A stretch of DNA of 64,000 bases from an uncultured Bacteroidota bacterium (lineage in GTDB: Bacteria; Bacteroidota; Bacteroidia; NS11-12g; UBA9320). The stretch covers positions 248,001 through 312,000 of the forward strand of contig CAKZLB010000036.1 of NCBI GenBank assembly GCA_937124965.1, in the 5' to 3' direction. The notes beneath the pieces are model-generated. The model worked only from the letters and a program-made list of their open reading frames with translations, was not told where the DNA came from and did not search any database. Below are positions 26,569 to 35,835 of the stretch, piece by piece (the first letter of the stretch is position 1; each line of letters starts with the position of its first letter). The translations under genes were made by a program, and so were the position numbers.

Positions 26569-27612
26569 TTAAAATCTTAAAATTAATTTAACAATATATT
26601 GCTCTCCATCATCCGTCATATGCAAAGTATGCTTATCTGGGTATAACAATGCTAGCCTTTTTTTTATATTTTCTAATCCTATACCACCCGATTTTCCGTT
26701 TAATCGCTTCTCTTTTTCTTTAGGTTTAGAATTCCGAATACTAAAATTCAAGTGATCGTCAAAAATTTCCATATCAATTTCGACATATCCACCATCTGCC
26801 TTCTGACTAATACCATGCTTAAAACTATTTTCTAAAAATGTAAGAAAAAGCATTGGTGCAATTTGCTTAGAACCTGGGTTTCCGTTTACATTAAATATAA
26901 ATTTTAGTCTATCGCCATTCCTGATTTTTTCTAAGTCTAAATAGCTTCTTAAATAATTTATCTCTTTATCCAGCGCTACCCACTTCTCACTTCCATCGTA
27001 CAAAACATATCTTAATATCTCTGAAAGTTTAAGCACCAACTCTGGTGCTTTATCAGACTTCTGAAGCGTTAAGGCATATAAACTATTCAAACTATTAAAG
27101 AGGAAATGAGGGTTGATTTGCATTTTTAAATACTTCAACTCTGTTTCCATATTTATACGTTCCAAGTTTTCAGTGACACGCTCACGCTCGTACCATTGGC
27201 GCACCATCTTTAGAGACATGGTAATTCCCAATGTAAACGAGATACTTGCAAAACCACCAGCAAAAAATTGTAATGTCCAAATATCAAGAGCAACATGATT
27301 GGTCATAATACTTGCAGAATTAAGGGCTAAAGCCCAAATTAATGAAGCAAGTGAAATTGATAAGATTAAGCTGATTACATATGATAAGTAAAGTTTCTGT
27401 TTGAACAATTTGTTGAACAGGAAGTACATATTAAAGTACACAACTAGGCCTTGAACAGAAACAGTTACGAAGGCATTTGCGAAAGCAGACCCAGGACTTA
27501 GTTTTTCGTTATAAAAAAAATACCAGAAAGAAAAGAATGAAATCCAAAAAGCGAAATGATGTAGCTTGTAACGAGTGAAGCGACTATAACTCTCCGAATT
27601 GGCTAATGACAT
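26569..27612 (-). CDS. LytS/YehU-type sensor histidine kinase
   Basis: 347-residue membrane kinase. Four hydrophobic helices span roughly residues 17-145, followed by a coiled linker and the His_kinase domain with the phospho-acceptor His in QINPHFLFNSLNSLYAL near residue 168. The ATPase domain has FLENSFKHGIS (N box) and GGIGLENIKKRL (G box). No extracytoplasmic sensor domain is visible, so it likely senses membrane or intramembrane signals. It is preceded by a small membrane-peptide gene 9 bases upstream and followed by its LytTR partner. Confidence 0.92.
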   Translation of the reverse strand: MSLANSESYSRFTRYKLHHFAFWISFFSFWYFFYNEKLSPGSAFANAFVTVSVQGLVVYFNMYFLFNKLFKQKLYLSYVISLILSISLASLIWALALNSASIMTNHVALDIWTLQFFAGGFASISFTLGITMSLKMVRQWYERERVTENLERINMETELKYLKMQINPHFLFNSLNSLYALTLQKSDKAPELVLKLSEILRYVLYDGSEKWVALDKEINYLRSYLDLEKIRNGDRLKFIFNVNGNPGSKQIAPMLFLTFLENSFKHGISQKADGGYVEIDMEIFDDHLNFSIRNSKPKEKEKRLNGKSGGIGLENIKKRLALLYPDKHTLHMTDDGEQYIVKLILRF

Positions 27613-27621
27613 ATTGGGTGA

Positions 27622-27849
27622 TTATCCCTGAGGCGTTATCCTTACAGCCTCTAATAGTGAGTATCCCCAACCTAATACTTGCCAACCCGCTTCAATTACT
27701 TGCTCTTTATTTGGATTTTGGACGTTAGAAATAGTTTGGTGACTAAGCTTATTATACGCAACTCCGAATACAAAAAGATTGGCTAATAATAATAAACCAA
27801 TAATTAAAATTGAGCTTCTTTTTTTTGTGGTAAGTATTAAGCGTTTCAT
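27622..27849 (-). CDS. Small single-helix membrane protein upstream of the LytS kinase
   Basis: 75 residues from the ATG at 27849 (an in-frame TTG two codons earlier is less likely). A basic N-terminus (KRLILTTKKR) is followed by one hydrophobic helix (about residues 12-30) and a polar tail containing EQVIEAGWQVLGWGYSLLEA. No named family is recognised. It sits 9 bases before the kinase gene on the same strand, so it may be cotranscribed and could be an accessory of the kinase; this is inference from position only. Confidence 0.55.
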   Translation of the reverse strand: MKRLILTTKKRSSILIIGLLLLANLFVFGVAYNKLSHQTISNVQNPNKEQVIEAGWQVLGWGYSLLEAVRITPQG

Positions 27850-28101
27850 AGGCAAATAAGTTTAAGACACTTCTATTAAATCAACATCCGTGCCTTTTTA
27901 TTTGTTTTACGAAGGTAAACGAAAAAAGTTACACAAATACTTTTATAGATAAGCGTAATTATCTCTTAGACCAACAAAGCCGCATAAAGTTGCTTGATCC
28001 TGAAAAAAAAATCAGTTGGCAGCTTCATGTAAAAATGTCAGTATTCAACGAAAAACCTAATGATATGATTACCTCTATAATGTGTTTAACGTTTCAAACA
28101 T

Positions 28102-28109
28102 TAAATTTG
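28102..28109 (+). promoter_or_regulatory. Candidate -7 promoter element
   Basis: TAAATTTG, a perfect TAnnTTTG, ends 18 bases before the ATG at 28128. This places transcription start within the short leader of the four-cysteine membrane protein. It argues that the real start is 28128 and not the in-frame ATG at 27990, which would put the promoter inside the coding region. Confidence 0.5.
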
Positions 28110-28127
28110 CAAACTTGTTTTAAAGAT

Positions 28128-28328
28128 ATGACTCAATTCATTTTAATTGTCGGAATCCTTATTATTGCTTTGTTAGGAATGGGTGTACGCATGCTGCTTG
28201 TCAAAAATGGAGAAATGCGCGCAGGGTGTGCTGGTAAAAATCCAATGTTACAAGAAGAAGGGGTTGCTTGTGGAATGTGTGGAGCAAAACCGGGCGAGGT
28301 GTGTAAATCTGACGAGTCGGAAAAATAG
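28128..28328 (+). CDS. Small membrane protein with a four-cysteine motif (NqrM-like candidate)
   Basis: 66 residues from the ATG at 28128; the longer in-frame start at 27990 is rejected because a TAAATTTG promoter element lies between and the extra residues look non-coding. One N-terminal membrane helix (residues 4-22) is followed by a cytoplasmic or periplasmic tail with four Cys in the pattern GCAGKNP...VACGMCGAKPGEVC. NqrM, the maturation factor of Na+-NQR, is also a small one-helix protein with four conserved Cys. The nqr operon lies 6 kb away. The identification is a hypothesis based on architecture. Confidence 0.6.
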   Translation: MTQFILIVGILIIALLGMGVRMLLVKNGEMRAGCAGKNPMLQEEGVACGMCGAKPGEVCKSDESEK

Positions 28329-28364
28329 GCCAAACACCTTACTAAGGCTTCAATTCACACTGTT

Positions 28365-29612
28365 TTAGGCGTTTTCCTCATAAACTTGAACAAGCTCGAT
28401 AAGCGTATTTAACGCTGCTTCCATATCTTGAACACTTACGTATTCTTGTTTGCTATGAATTCCCATTTCACCAGTAAATATATTTGGGCAGGGTAAATTC
28501 ATAAACGACAACCGTGAACCATCGGTTCCCCCTCTAACTAAATCTTGTTTTGGCACTACCCCAGCTCGTTTCATTGCTGTAACAGCGTTGGCCTCTATAT
28601 GTGGAAATTGATCTAAAATCTCACGCATATTTCTGTATTGCTCTTTGACTTCTGTTTCAAATCGAGCACCTGGAAAACAATCTACGGCTTCTTGGGCTAA
28701 TTGAATTACCATATTTTGATGCTCCTCCAATTTTGCCGTATCAAAATCTCGAATAATAAAACTGCAACGCGAAACTTCAAGCTCACCTTCAATATTCATT
28801 GGGTGAACAAAACCTTGATCTCCAGAAGTACTCTCAGGACTCATTTTGTCTGACGGTAATAAAGTTATAAAATGGGCTAAAACTTTCATAGAATTAACCA
28901 TTTTACCTTTAGCATATCCAGGATGAGCACTAACTCCATGAAACGTAACAGTCATTGAATTTGCAGAAAACGTATCACCTTCCAATGAGCCTCGAACTCC
29001 TCCGTCCAACGTATATCCTACATCTGCGTTTAAACGCTTGATGTCTAATTTGTCTACTCCACGTCCTACCTCTTCGTCTGGTGTAAACAAAATTCGAATA
29101 TCTCCATGAACTACATCGTCTCGCTGCAACAATTGATTGGCAAGTTCCATAATGATTGCCACTCCAGCTTTATCATCAGCACCAAGAAGCGTTGTGCCAG
29201 ATGCAGTAATTATATCATCACCAATACGTTCCAATAAATATGGATGGTTCTTAGTAGTAATAACTTGATTCTCATCGTCAGGCAACACGATATCTTGTCC
29301 TTGATAGTTTTCGTGGCAAATTGGTTTCACTCCTTTACCGCTGCAATCAGGCGCCGTATCTACATGAGAACAGAAACAAACGGTTTCAACACCTTCTTTG
29401 TCTGTGTTTCCTGGAATTGTTGCGAATACATATCCATTTTCATCCAAAATAGCATCATCAATTCCAATCTCCCGTAACTCTTCGACTAGCAACATGCTCA
29501 AATCAAGTTGTTTCGAAGTTGAAGGAAACTCGTTTGAGTATGGATCGCTCTGTGTATCTATTTGAACGTATCGCATGAAACGTTCAGCTATATTATTTTG
29601 GATTGTATTCAT
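28365..29612 (-). CDS. pepT: Peptidase T (tripeptide aminopeptidase)
   Basis: 415 residues, the usual PepT length. It removes the N-terminal residue of tripeptides in the cytoplasm. M20-family zinc ligands and catalytic residues are seen: CSHVDTAPD (His, Asp), LLGADDKAGVA (bridging Asp), FTPDEEVGRG (catalytic Glu pair), YTLDGG (Asp) and GIHSKQEY (His). It is monocistronic, with a 36-base gap from the convergent small membrane protein and divergent from the 1211-residue secreted protein. Confidence 0.96.
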   Translation of the reverse strand: MNTIQNNIAERFMRYVQIDTQSDPYSNEFPSTSKQLDLSMLLVEELREIGIDDAILDENGYVFATIPGNTDKEGVETVCFCSHVDTAPDCSGKGVKPICHENYQGQDIVLPDDENQVITTKNHPYLLERIGDDIITASGTTLLGADDKAGVAIIMELANQLLQRDDVVHGDIRILFTPDEEVGRGVDKLDIKRLNADVGYTLDGGVRGSLEGDTFSANSMTVTFHGVSAHPGYAKGKMVNSMKVLAHFITLLPSDKMSPESTSGDQGFVHPMNIEGELEVSRCSFIIRDFDTAKLEEHQNMVIQLAQEAVDCFPGARFETEVKEQYRNMREILDQFPHIEANAVTAMKRAGVVPKQDLVRGGTDGSRLSFMNLPCPNIFTGEMGIHSKQEYVSVQDMEAALNTLIELVQVYEENA

Positions 29613-29847
29613 CGTAAATTTTGCCGCAAGTTAAAAGGATAGATGAAATTTCTCAAGCCATTCGTTGGAATCTACTCGATGTAATTTTTGCAATTACTAA
29701 ATTTTGAAATATCATGTGTGAAATGCATATCAGGAATCATTCAAAAACAAGCACTTATCCAAAGTCATCACGTTGTTAGTCGAGCAATGCTTTTATGACA
29801 AGTTAAAGATAAATAGAAGATTATCTTCGTGGTTAAACACATAAATT

Positions 29848-32800
29848 ATGATAAAGAAAATTACGCTTGTCATCCTAAGTAGTATCTTGTTTACGGCTGC
29901 ATTCAGCCAATCATACAATCCAACACTGATTAAAGACATGATGGATGAGAACCGTTCTGGAGATGTGGTAATTCATTATCTAAAAGGAGACTTGCTTTAT
30001 GTTTCAAGTTTGAATTCTGATAATAGACACGAGTTGTACGTAATTAACCTAAAAGACTCAACTATAAATTCTTTAGATATAAATAATAGTAAAGACAACT
30101 ATAGTCATACTAACACAACCTTTTTTGAGTACAAGTCTTCTACATATTTCTTATCAAAAAAGTTTTCGAGCACGCTTTGGAAAACAGACGGTAGTTTAAA
30201 AAATACCACCGAAATCGTTTCAGGAGCTATTTCAAAAGTTTTAGCTACTTCAAAAGCTATATTTCTTGAAGTAACGACAGACTCGACTGGAAGAGAATTA
30301 TATGCTTCGGATGGAACTAAGGGAGATTTACGATTGGTAAAAGACGTTTACAAAGGGACTAAAACCTCTTCCATAGATAAGATGACCGCACATAATGATT
30401 TGCTTTATTTCGTAGCTGACGATTCAACACATGGACGTGAACTATGGAAATCTGATGGCACAACTGCAGGAACTGTGTTGGTTAAGGATTTTTATACTGG
30501 TGTTGGGGCCTCTGTCATTAACAGTTTGATATCATTTAACGCTGAACTTTATTTCACTGCTCGTGATATTAATGATAACAATAGATCCTATGTATTCCAT
30601 ACCAATGGTTCTGATACAAATTTTGTAAAGCTCATTGATACACAAGGAGATTCATTTTATACCTTGAACAATGCAGTTGTTTGGGATACTGTCTTGTATT
30701 TTGGTGGAAATCAAGCAGGTAAAGGAACAGAACTGTGCAGAACCAATGGAACAACGTCTGGAACGTATATGATAACTGATTTGGATCAAGGTACCTATTC
30801 TTCTGACCCCGAACAAATTACATATATGAACGGGTTGGTATATTTTGTTGCCAATGTAGACAAAGGCAAAGAGCTCTATTATACTGACGGAACAGCTTCT
30901 GGCACCAGACTTACACAAGACCTCTACCCTATTCAAACCGATGCTTTGATTACACATCTTACAGCCGGAGATTCAGTGTTATATTTCTCGGCCCATAGCT
31001 CCAACAATTACCGTGATTTTGAGTTGTACTCAAGACGTCATGGTTCATTTATTAGAAAAGTTAAAGACATTTACCCAGGTTCAACTGCTAGCAGTCCTAG
31101 TGATTTTTTTATGTATAATGACAAACTCATTTTCACTGCGTTAGATGATGAAATTGGTAGAGAAATATGGATTTCAGACGGATCTTCAAGTGGTACAAAT
31201 GTTTTATGGGATGTTATGAATGCAACGCCAGACAATGTGATTGCTTCAATCGCGTCCACTCCTAAAGGTGTATTTTTTAACGCAAGTAACAAGGATACAG
31301 CGGATGAACTATGGTCGTATGATGTGTCTACAAACACAATAACAAACATTATCGATTATAACGGAACAACTCGTGGTCAGCCTCGTGAACTAATGTCGAC
31401 GGAGAATGGCGTGTATTATTCAATTCTTCCAGGCTCGTTTGATATGGAAATCAACTATTATGATTTCAAGACGAAAGAAATAACAGAAATACTTGACAAT
31501 GGTAAGAAAAATTATGTTGGAAGTTTTAGAAGAACTAATGGCAAGTTTTTTTATACGCTGCGACAAACACTGTATAACAACATATGGGTTTATGACGAAA
31601 AAGCTAAGTCAACTCGTGTTGTTACCTCAAGCATTCAGCCAAATGGATTCGGAGCTTCTGCTGCCAATTTAACAGTTGTAGGAGATAGAGTGTATTTCAC
31701 TGCTGATAATTATACAGAAGGAATAGAGCTTTATTATACGGATGGCTCCACGAGTACACTTGTCAAAGACATATATAACGACTATTACGATTCAAGACCG
31801 TCTTTTTTATGCTCTTTCAAAGACAGTTTTATCGTATTCTCGGCAACAACACCAAAAACTGGTAGAGAGCTTTATATCTCAGACGGTAGTTCTTCAGGTA
31901 CGGAATTAATTGAAATTGTATCTGGAAGTGGTTCTAGCAACCCTTCAAATATGACGGAAGGAAATGGCGTTATTTTCTTTACAGCAGATGACGGCACTAA
32001 TGGCGCAGAGTTATGGTCGACTGATGGAACATCAGCAGGAACAAAAATGATAAAAGATTTGGTATCTGGAAGTACTTCAGGCAACCCTCAAAATTTTGAA
32101 TACCACGATGATCTTGGGTTATTGTTTTTTACTACTTCTGACTCTAATAGTGTTGAAACGCTGTGGTCGTCAGACGGGACATCGGCAGGAACAAAAAGTA
32201 TCTATACGTTTACTGACACTAGCTTTACTACGAGTTACTCAATGGAATATGCAAAGTCGTCTGACAAATTATTCTTCACAGCAAGAACGGATACAACAGG
32301 TGTCGAATTGTGGTCGACTGACGGTAAAACAGTCTCTATTGTTTCTGATATAATTCAAGGTTCTGTTGGCTCTGATCCTCAAACATTAACTATGTCAAAT
32401 GGATATTTATATTTTACTGTGAAGGATGATTTTCATGGAAGAGAATTATGGTACATGAACGCATCTTGTTTGACTGGATATTTGACGGTAGAATCGTCGC
32501 TATGCGAAGGTGGTAGCGTTAACCCATCAGTGTCTATTGTTAGTTTATTCGATACTAAATCAGTTACCTACAATTGGTATATTGATGACAGTCTTAAATC
32601 AACATCTGCTGATTACAAACCAAGCTTTGATTCTTCCGGGTCTTATGATTTAAAACTCGTTTTAGAAAATTCTGAAGGATGTAATAGCACTAATGAACAT
32701 ACAATAACAGTATATGGGTACCCAAAGGCCGATTTTACAATCAGCCAAGATTCTCAGTGCTTCAAAAATCATAGCATCGTATTTACAAATACTACCATTG

Positions 32801-33483
32801 GTGACGAATTGACGTATGTTTGGAGTTTTGGTGATAATACGACTTTATCAACAACCAATCCCTCAAAAAAATATTCTAAAGCAGGCTCGTACAATGTTGA
32901 ACTTATTGCAACAACAAACGGCGCATGCTCCGATACATCAAGCCAAAAGGTAGTAGTGCTAGCGGAACCTGTTACATCGGCTATTAATGGTCCGAATACT
33001 AGCGACAACGATAAAGAAACGTTTACTGCAAACGCGAGTACTCAAAACAGCAATACGTTTGAATGGGCAGTTACAAATGGAACTATAGTTTCAGGTCAAG
33101 GCACAAAGTCAATTGTGGTTAAATGGAATACTAGACCTACTACTGGAATAATAAAGTTAACAGAAACCAGCCCAGAAGGTTGTGTTGGAAACCAAGTGAG
33201 TAAAACGTGTAAAGTGAATAGAAATGCTGGCATATCATCATTTGAAAACGCAGGTATTACTATTTACCCAAACCCTTCAAATGGAGCGTTTACAATTCAA
33301 TTGGACGATGCTTCTCAATTTAATCAATTGAAAGTTATCTCTACTCTTGGAAAAGTAATTTATACATCAGACAAATTGCTTTCAGAAAACATAATTGCGC
33401 TTAACTTAACTGATGGTATTTACTTTTTAGAACTTACAGGTGAAACTGTTAGTATTTCAAAAAGGATTGTAATAACTAAATAG
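29848..33483 (+). CDS. Secreted ELWxxDGT-repeat protein with PKD domain and T9SS sorting domain
   Basis: 1211 residues. Order: signal peptide (residues 1-20, ending AAFSQS), about fourteen repeats of roughly 45-65 residues with the core ELWxSDGTxxGT...VKD (about residues 130-870), a Cys-containing immunoglobulin-like segment (about 872-950), a PKD domain with VWSFGDNTT (about 955-1035), another beta domain, and a type A T9SS C-terminal sorting domain (from about 1135: YPNPSNGAFTIQL through SISKRIVITK). The repeats match the ELWxxDGT family and probably form beta-propeller-like blades. The protein should be exported through T9SS and anchored or released. Its ligand is unknown. Confidence 0.9.
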   Translation: MIKKITLVILSSILFTAAFSQSYNPTLIKDMMDENRSGDVVIHYLKGDLLYVSSLNSDNRHELYVINLKDSTINSLDINNSKDNYSHTNTTFFEYKSSTYFLSKKFSSTLWKTDGSLKNTTEIVSGAISKVLATSKAIFLEVTTDSTGRELYASDGTKGDLRLVKDVYKGTKTSSIDKMTAHNDLLYFVADDSTHGRELWKSDGTTAGTVLVKDFYTGVGASVINSLISFNAELYFTARDINDNNRSYVFHTNGSDTNFVKLIDTQGDSFYTLNNAVVWDTVLYFGGNQAGKGTELCRTNGTTSGTYMITDLDQGTYSSDPEQITYMNGLVYFVANVDKGKELYYTDGTASGTRLTQDLYPIQTDALITHLTAGDSVLYFSAHSSNNYRDFELYSRRHGSFIRKVKDIYPGSTASSPSDFFMYNDKLIFTALDDEIGREIWISDGSSSGTNVLWDVMNATPDNVIASIASTPKGVFFNASNKDTADELWSYDVSTNTITNIIDYNGTTRGQPRELMSTENGVYYSILPGSFDMEINYYDFKTKEITEILDNGKKNYVGSFRRTNGKFFYTLRQTLYNNIWVYDEKAKSTRVVTSSIQPNGFGASAANLTVVGDRVYFTADNYTEGIELYYTDGSTSTLVKDIYNDYYDSRPSFLCSFKDSFIVFSATTPKTGRELYISDGSSSGTELIEIVSGSGSSNPSNMTEGNGVIFFTADDGTNGAELWSTDGTSAGTKMIKDLVSGSTSGNPQNFEYHDDLGLLFFTTSDSNSVETLWSSDGTSAGTKSIYTFTDTSFTTSYSMEYAKSSDKLFFTARTDTTGVELWSTDGKTVSIVSDIIQGSVGSDPQTLTMSNGYLYFTVKDDFHGRELWYMNASCLTGYLTVESSLCEGGSVNPSVSIVSLFDTKSVTYNWYIDDSLKSTSADYKPSFDSSGSYDLKLVLENSEGCNSTNEHTITVYGYPKADFTISQDSQCFKNHSIVFTNTTIGDELTYVWSFGDNTTLSTTNPSKKYSKAGSYNVELIATTNGACSDTSSQKVVVLAEPVTSAINGPNTSDNDKETFTANASTQNSNTFEWAVTNGTIVSGQGTKSIVVKWNTRPTTGIIKLTETSPEGCVGNQVSKTCKVNRNAGISSFENAGITIYPNPSNGAFTIQLDDASQFNQLKVISTLGKVIYTSDKLLSENIIALNLTDGIYFLELTGETVSISKRIVITK

Positions 33484-33487
33484 TTTA

Positions 33488-34501
33488 TTACTTAACGTGC
33501 TTTCCTTTTAGTTGACCGTTTTCTTCATAGATAAAGAAAGCGGTCAAAGAGGAATCAGCTTCAATTAATTTGGTGGACTCTTTTAACCCTAAAACCATAC
33601 AAGCCGTTGCGTAAGCATCAGCAATTGCACAATCAACATGCATTATGGTGGCACTTTTTAAGTCAGAAATAACCGGAACTCCTGTTCTTGGATCTAAGGT
33701 GTGTCCGATTATAGTATCGTTTACAACATAGAAGTTCTGATAGTTTCCACTTGTAGCCATTGATTTGTCTGATAAGGAAATGACTTCAAAAAAATTCGTT
33801 TGGTTCTCACCCGCTTCAGGTCTATTTATACCAATATTCCACGGCTCGCCTTTGATATTTTTCCCTCGACAATTAACCTCTCCTCCTACTTCGACCATAT
33901 GGTTTTCATAGCCCTTTTCTCTGAGCATATGAGACAATAAATCAACAAAATACCCCTTCGCTATAGCATTAAAGTTATAGCTTTTAAATCGATCCTTAAT
34001 TAAGTTTCCACTAGCATCGAATTTTATATCTTCAAATCCCTTAAACGCTTTCGCAATTTGAATCGAAGAAGTATCCATCATCCGTTTTTGCTTTTTGAAT
34101 GCATCATACAATTTAAATAATTGTGCTGCACTCGGGTCGAACGCCCCATTAGTGGTTACAACAATTGGTTTTGATTTCTCCACCATAACCTCAAAGTGTT
34201 CAAAACCGGGTTTTAAATCATCTTTATTGATTTGCTTGTTGCCGTTAAATTGCGAAATAAATGAGTTCGGGTCGTATGTGGAAAGACCATAATTAAATGC
34301 TACCAATAGTGAATCTACTGAATCCTCAAGTCCTACAAATGGTTGTCCGATATATGTTATGTGGTATGTTGTTCCCAACGCATTCCCAGCTACCTTATTT
34401 GCTTGTATTTGCTTGTTTGGTGTAGAACAGTTTGCAAAAAAAACAATAAAAAAAAGGCAGAATAATCTGCCTTTTTTGTTATTTAATATATTTAAAATCA
34501 T
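33488..34501 (-). CDS. apbE: FAD:protein FMN transferase ApbE (lipoprotein)
   Basis: 337 residues from the ATG at 34501; an ATG at 34558 lies inside nqrF and is rejected. The signal peptide ends FFANC, giving a lipidated, periplasm-facing enzyme. ApbE features: GTTYHITYIG, GAFDPSAAQLFKLY, FNAIAKGYFVDLL, EVGGEVNCRGKN, and HTLDPRTGVPV near the C-terminus. It attaches FMN by phosphoester to the Thr of SGAT motifs, present in the adjacent NqrB (T215) and NqrC (T226). The start codon is 4 bases after the nqrF stop, and an intrinsic-terminator hairpin lies within codons 9-18. Confidence 0.95.
   Translation of the reverse strand: MILNILNNKKGRLFCLFFIVFFANCSTPNKQIQANKVAGNALGTTYHITYIGQPFVGLEDSVDSLLVAFNYGLSTYDPNSFISQFNGNKQINKDDLKPGFEHFEVMVEKSKPIVVTTNGAFDPSAAQLFKLYDAFKKQKRMMDTSSIQIAKAFKGFEDIKFDASGNLIKDRFKSYNFNAIAKGYFVDLLSHMLREKGYENHMVEVGGEVNCRGKNIKGEPWNIGINRPEAGENQTNFFEVISLSDKSMATSGNYQNFYVVNDTIIGHTLDPRTGVPVISDLKSATIMHVDCAIADAYATACMVLGLKESTKLIEADSSLTAFFIYEENGQLKGKHVK
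34448..34477 (-). terminator. Intrinsic terminator inside the 5' end of apbE
   Basis: On the minus strand GGCAGA, a 4-base loop and TCTGCC form a perfect stem, preceded by an A-run and followed by eight T residues; A/T runs extend the stem. It lies 24-53 bases inside apbE and encodes KKGRLFCLFF of the signal peptide. It can end nqr transcripts or act as an attenuator that limits apbE. A and T runs flank both sides, so it could also work on the plus strand. Confidence 0.75.
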
Positions 34502-34505
34502 ATGA

Positions 34506-35831
34506 TTATCCTCCGAAATCGTCAAAAGCAACATTTTCTGGTGGTACTCCCCAATCATCTACCATTTTAAGAACAGCTTGGTTCATCAATGGAGGTCCGC
34601 AGAAGTAAAATTCGATATCTTCAGGAGCATCGTGCTTTGACAAATATTGATCAATTACTGCTTGGTGAACAAATCCTGTGAAACCATCACCTGACTCATC
34701 GTGAATGTCTGATTTTACTTTCCAGTTATCCTCTTCCATTGGTTCAGATAGAACAATGAAGAATTTAAAGTTAGGGAAATCTTTCTCAATTTTTTTGAAG
34801 TGATCTAGATAAAACAATTCACGTTTAGACCTACCACCGTACCAGTATGTTACTTTTCTACCAGTTTTTAATGTGTGAAACAAATGGAATAAATGCGATC
34901 GCATTGGAGCCATTCCTGCACCACCACCGATGTATAACATTTCAGCATCTGTCTCTTTGATAAAGAATTCACCGTAAGGACCTGAGATTGTTACTTTGTC
35001 ACCAGGCTTACAACCAAAAACAAACGAAGAACAAATACCAGGATTTACATCCATCCACTTATTGTTCTTTCTATCCCAAGGAGGTGTTGCGATACGAATA
35101 TTCAGCATTACAATGTTTCCTTCCGCTGGGTGATTTGCCATTGAGTATGCTCTAAAGATTGGCTCATCATTAACCATTTTCAGATCCCATAAACCAAATT
35201 TATCCCACTCTGATTTAAAATCCATTGGATCTCTACCGTCTGCCACCAATTCTGGATGAGCGGTAATATCGATGTCTTTGAAGTCCACTGTTATTTTTGG
35301 AACATCAATTTGAATGTAACCACCAGCTTCAAAATCAAGGTTCTCACCTTCTGGAAGTTTTACAACGAATTCTTTAATGAATGAAGCAACGTTATAGTTT
35401 TTAACAACTTCACACTCCCATTTTTTAATTCCAAAAATCTCTTCTGGAATTCCGATTTTCATATCGTTTTTAACTTTTACTTGACAAGCAAGTCTCCAGT
35501 TCTCTTTTTGCTCACTTCGTTTGATGTGGCCAGTTTCCGTAGGTAAGATGTCTCCTCCCCCTTCAAATACTTGACATTTACACATGGCACAAGTTCCCCC
35601 TCCACCACATGCCGACGGCAAGAAAATCGACTGGTCTGTTAGTGTACTTAATAACGTAGTACCTGCAGACACTTCAACCTCTTTTTCGCCATTTATTGTA
35701 AGCTTTACATCACCTTGGTTTACCAACCTTTTAGCCGCTACTTGCAGCATCAGAACTAGAAGCAAAATGATTGCTGCTAATGCAATAGCAGAAGTGATTA
35801 TAATAGCACCGTTTATTTCTAAAAATACCAT
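34506..35831 (-). CDS. nqrF: Na+-NQR subunit F, NADH dehydrogenase
   Basis: 441 residues from the ATG at 35831, which clears the nqrE stop codon; the ATG five codons upstream would overlap nqrE by 11 bases. NqrF takes electrons from NADH. Order: N-terminal membrane helix, plant-type 2Fe-2S domain with [10 protein letters not shown] plus a later Cys in [11 protein letters not shown]-binding RAYSMANHP, and NADH-binding [13 protein letters not shown] with [10 protein letters not shown] near the end. It is followed after 4 bases by apbE. Confidence 0.97.
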   Translation of the reverse strand: MVFLEINGAIIITSAIALAAIILLLVLMLQVAAKRLVNQGDVKLTINGEKEVEVSAGTTLLSTLTDQSIFLPSACGGGGTCAMCKCQVFEGGGDILPTETGHIKRSEQKENWRLACQVKVKNDMKIGIPEEIFGIKKWECEVVKNYNVASFIKEFVVKLPEGENLDFEAGGYIQIDVPKITVDFKDIDITAHPELVADGRDPMDFKSEWDKFGLWDLKMVNDEPIFRAYSMANHPAEGNIVMLNIRIATPPWDRKNNKWMDVNPGICSSFVFGCKPGDKVTISGPYGEFFIKETDAEMLYIGGGAGMAPMRSHLFHLFHTLKTGRKVTYWYGGRSKRELFYLDHFKKIEKDFPNFKFFIVLSEPMEEDNWKVKSDIHDESGDGFTGFVHQAVIDQYLSKHDAPEDIEFYFCGPPLMNQAVLKMVDDWGVPPENVAFDDFGG

Positions 35832-35835
35832 AATT

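Noticed and set aside
27990-28127. Upstream extension of the four-cysteine membrane protein (ATG at 27990)
   Set aside because: The added residues lack protein-like character and a perfect TAAATTTG promoter element lies between that ATG and the internal ATG at 28128, which starts directly before the membrane helix.
34502-34558. Longer apbE start inside nqrF
   Set aside because: It would put 19 extra residues ahead of the lipoprotein signal peptide and overlap nqrF by more than 50 bases; the ATG at 34501 gives a standard signal peptide.
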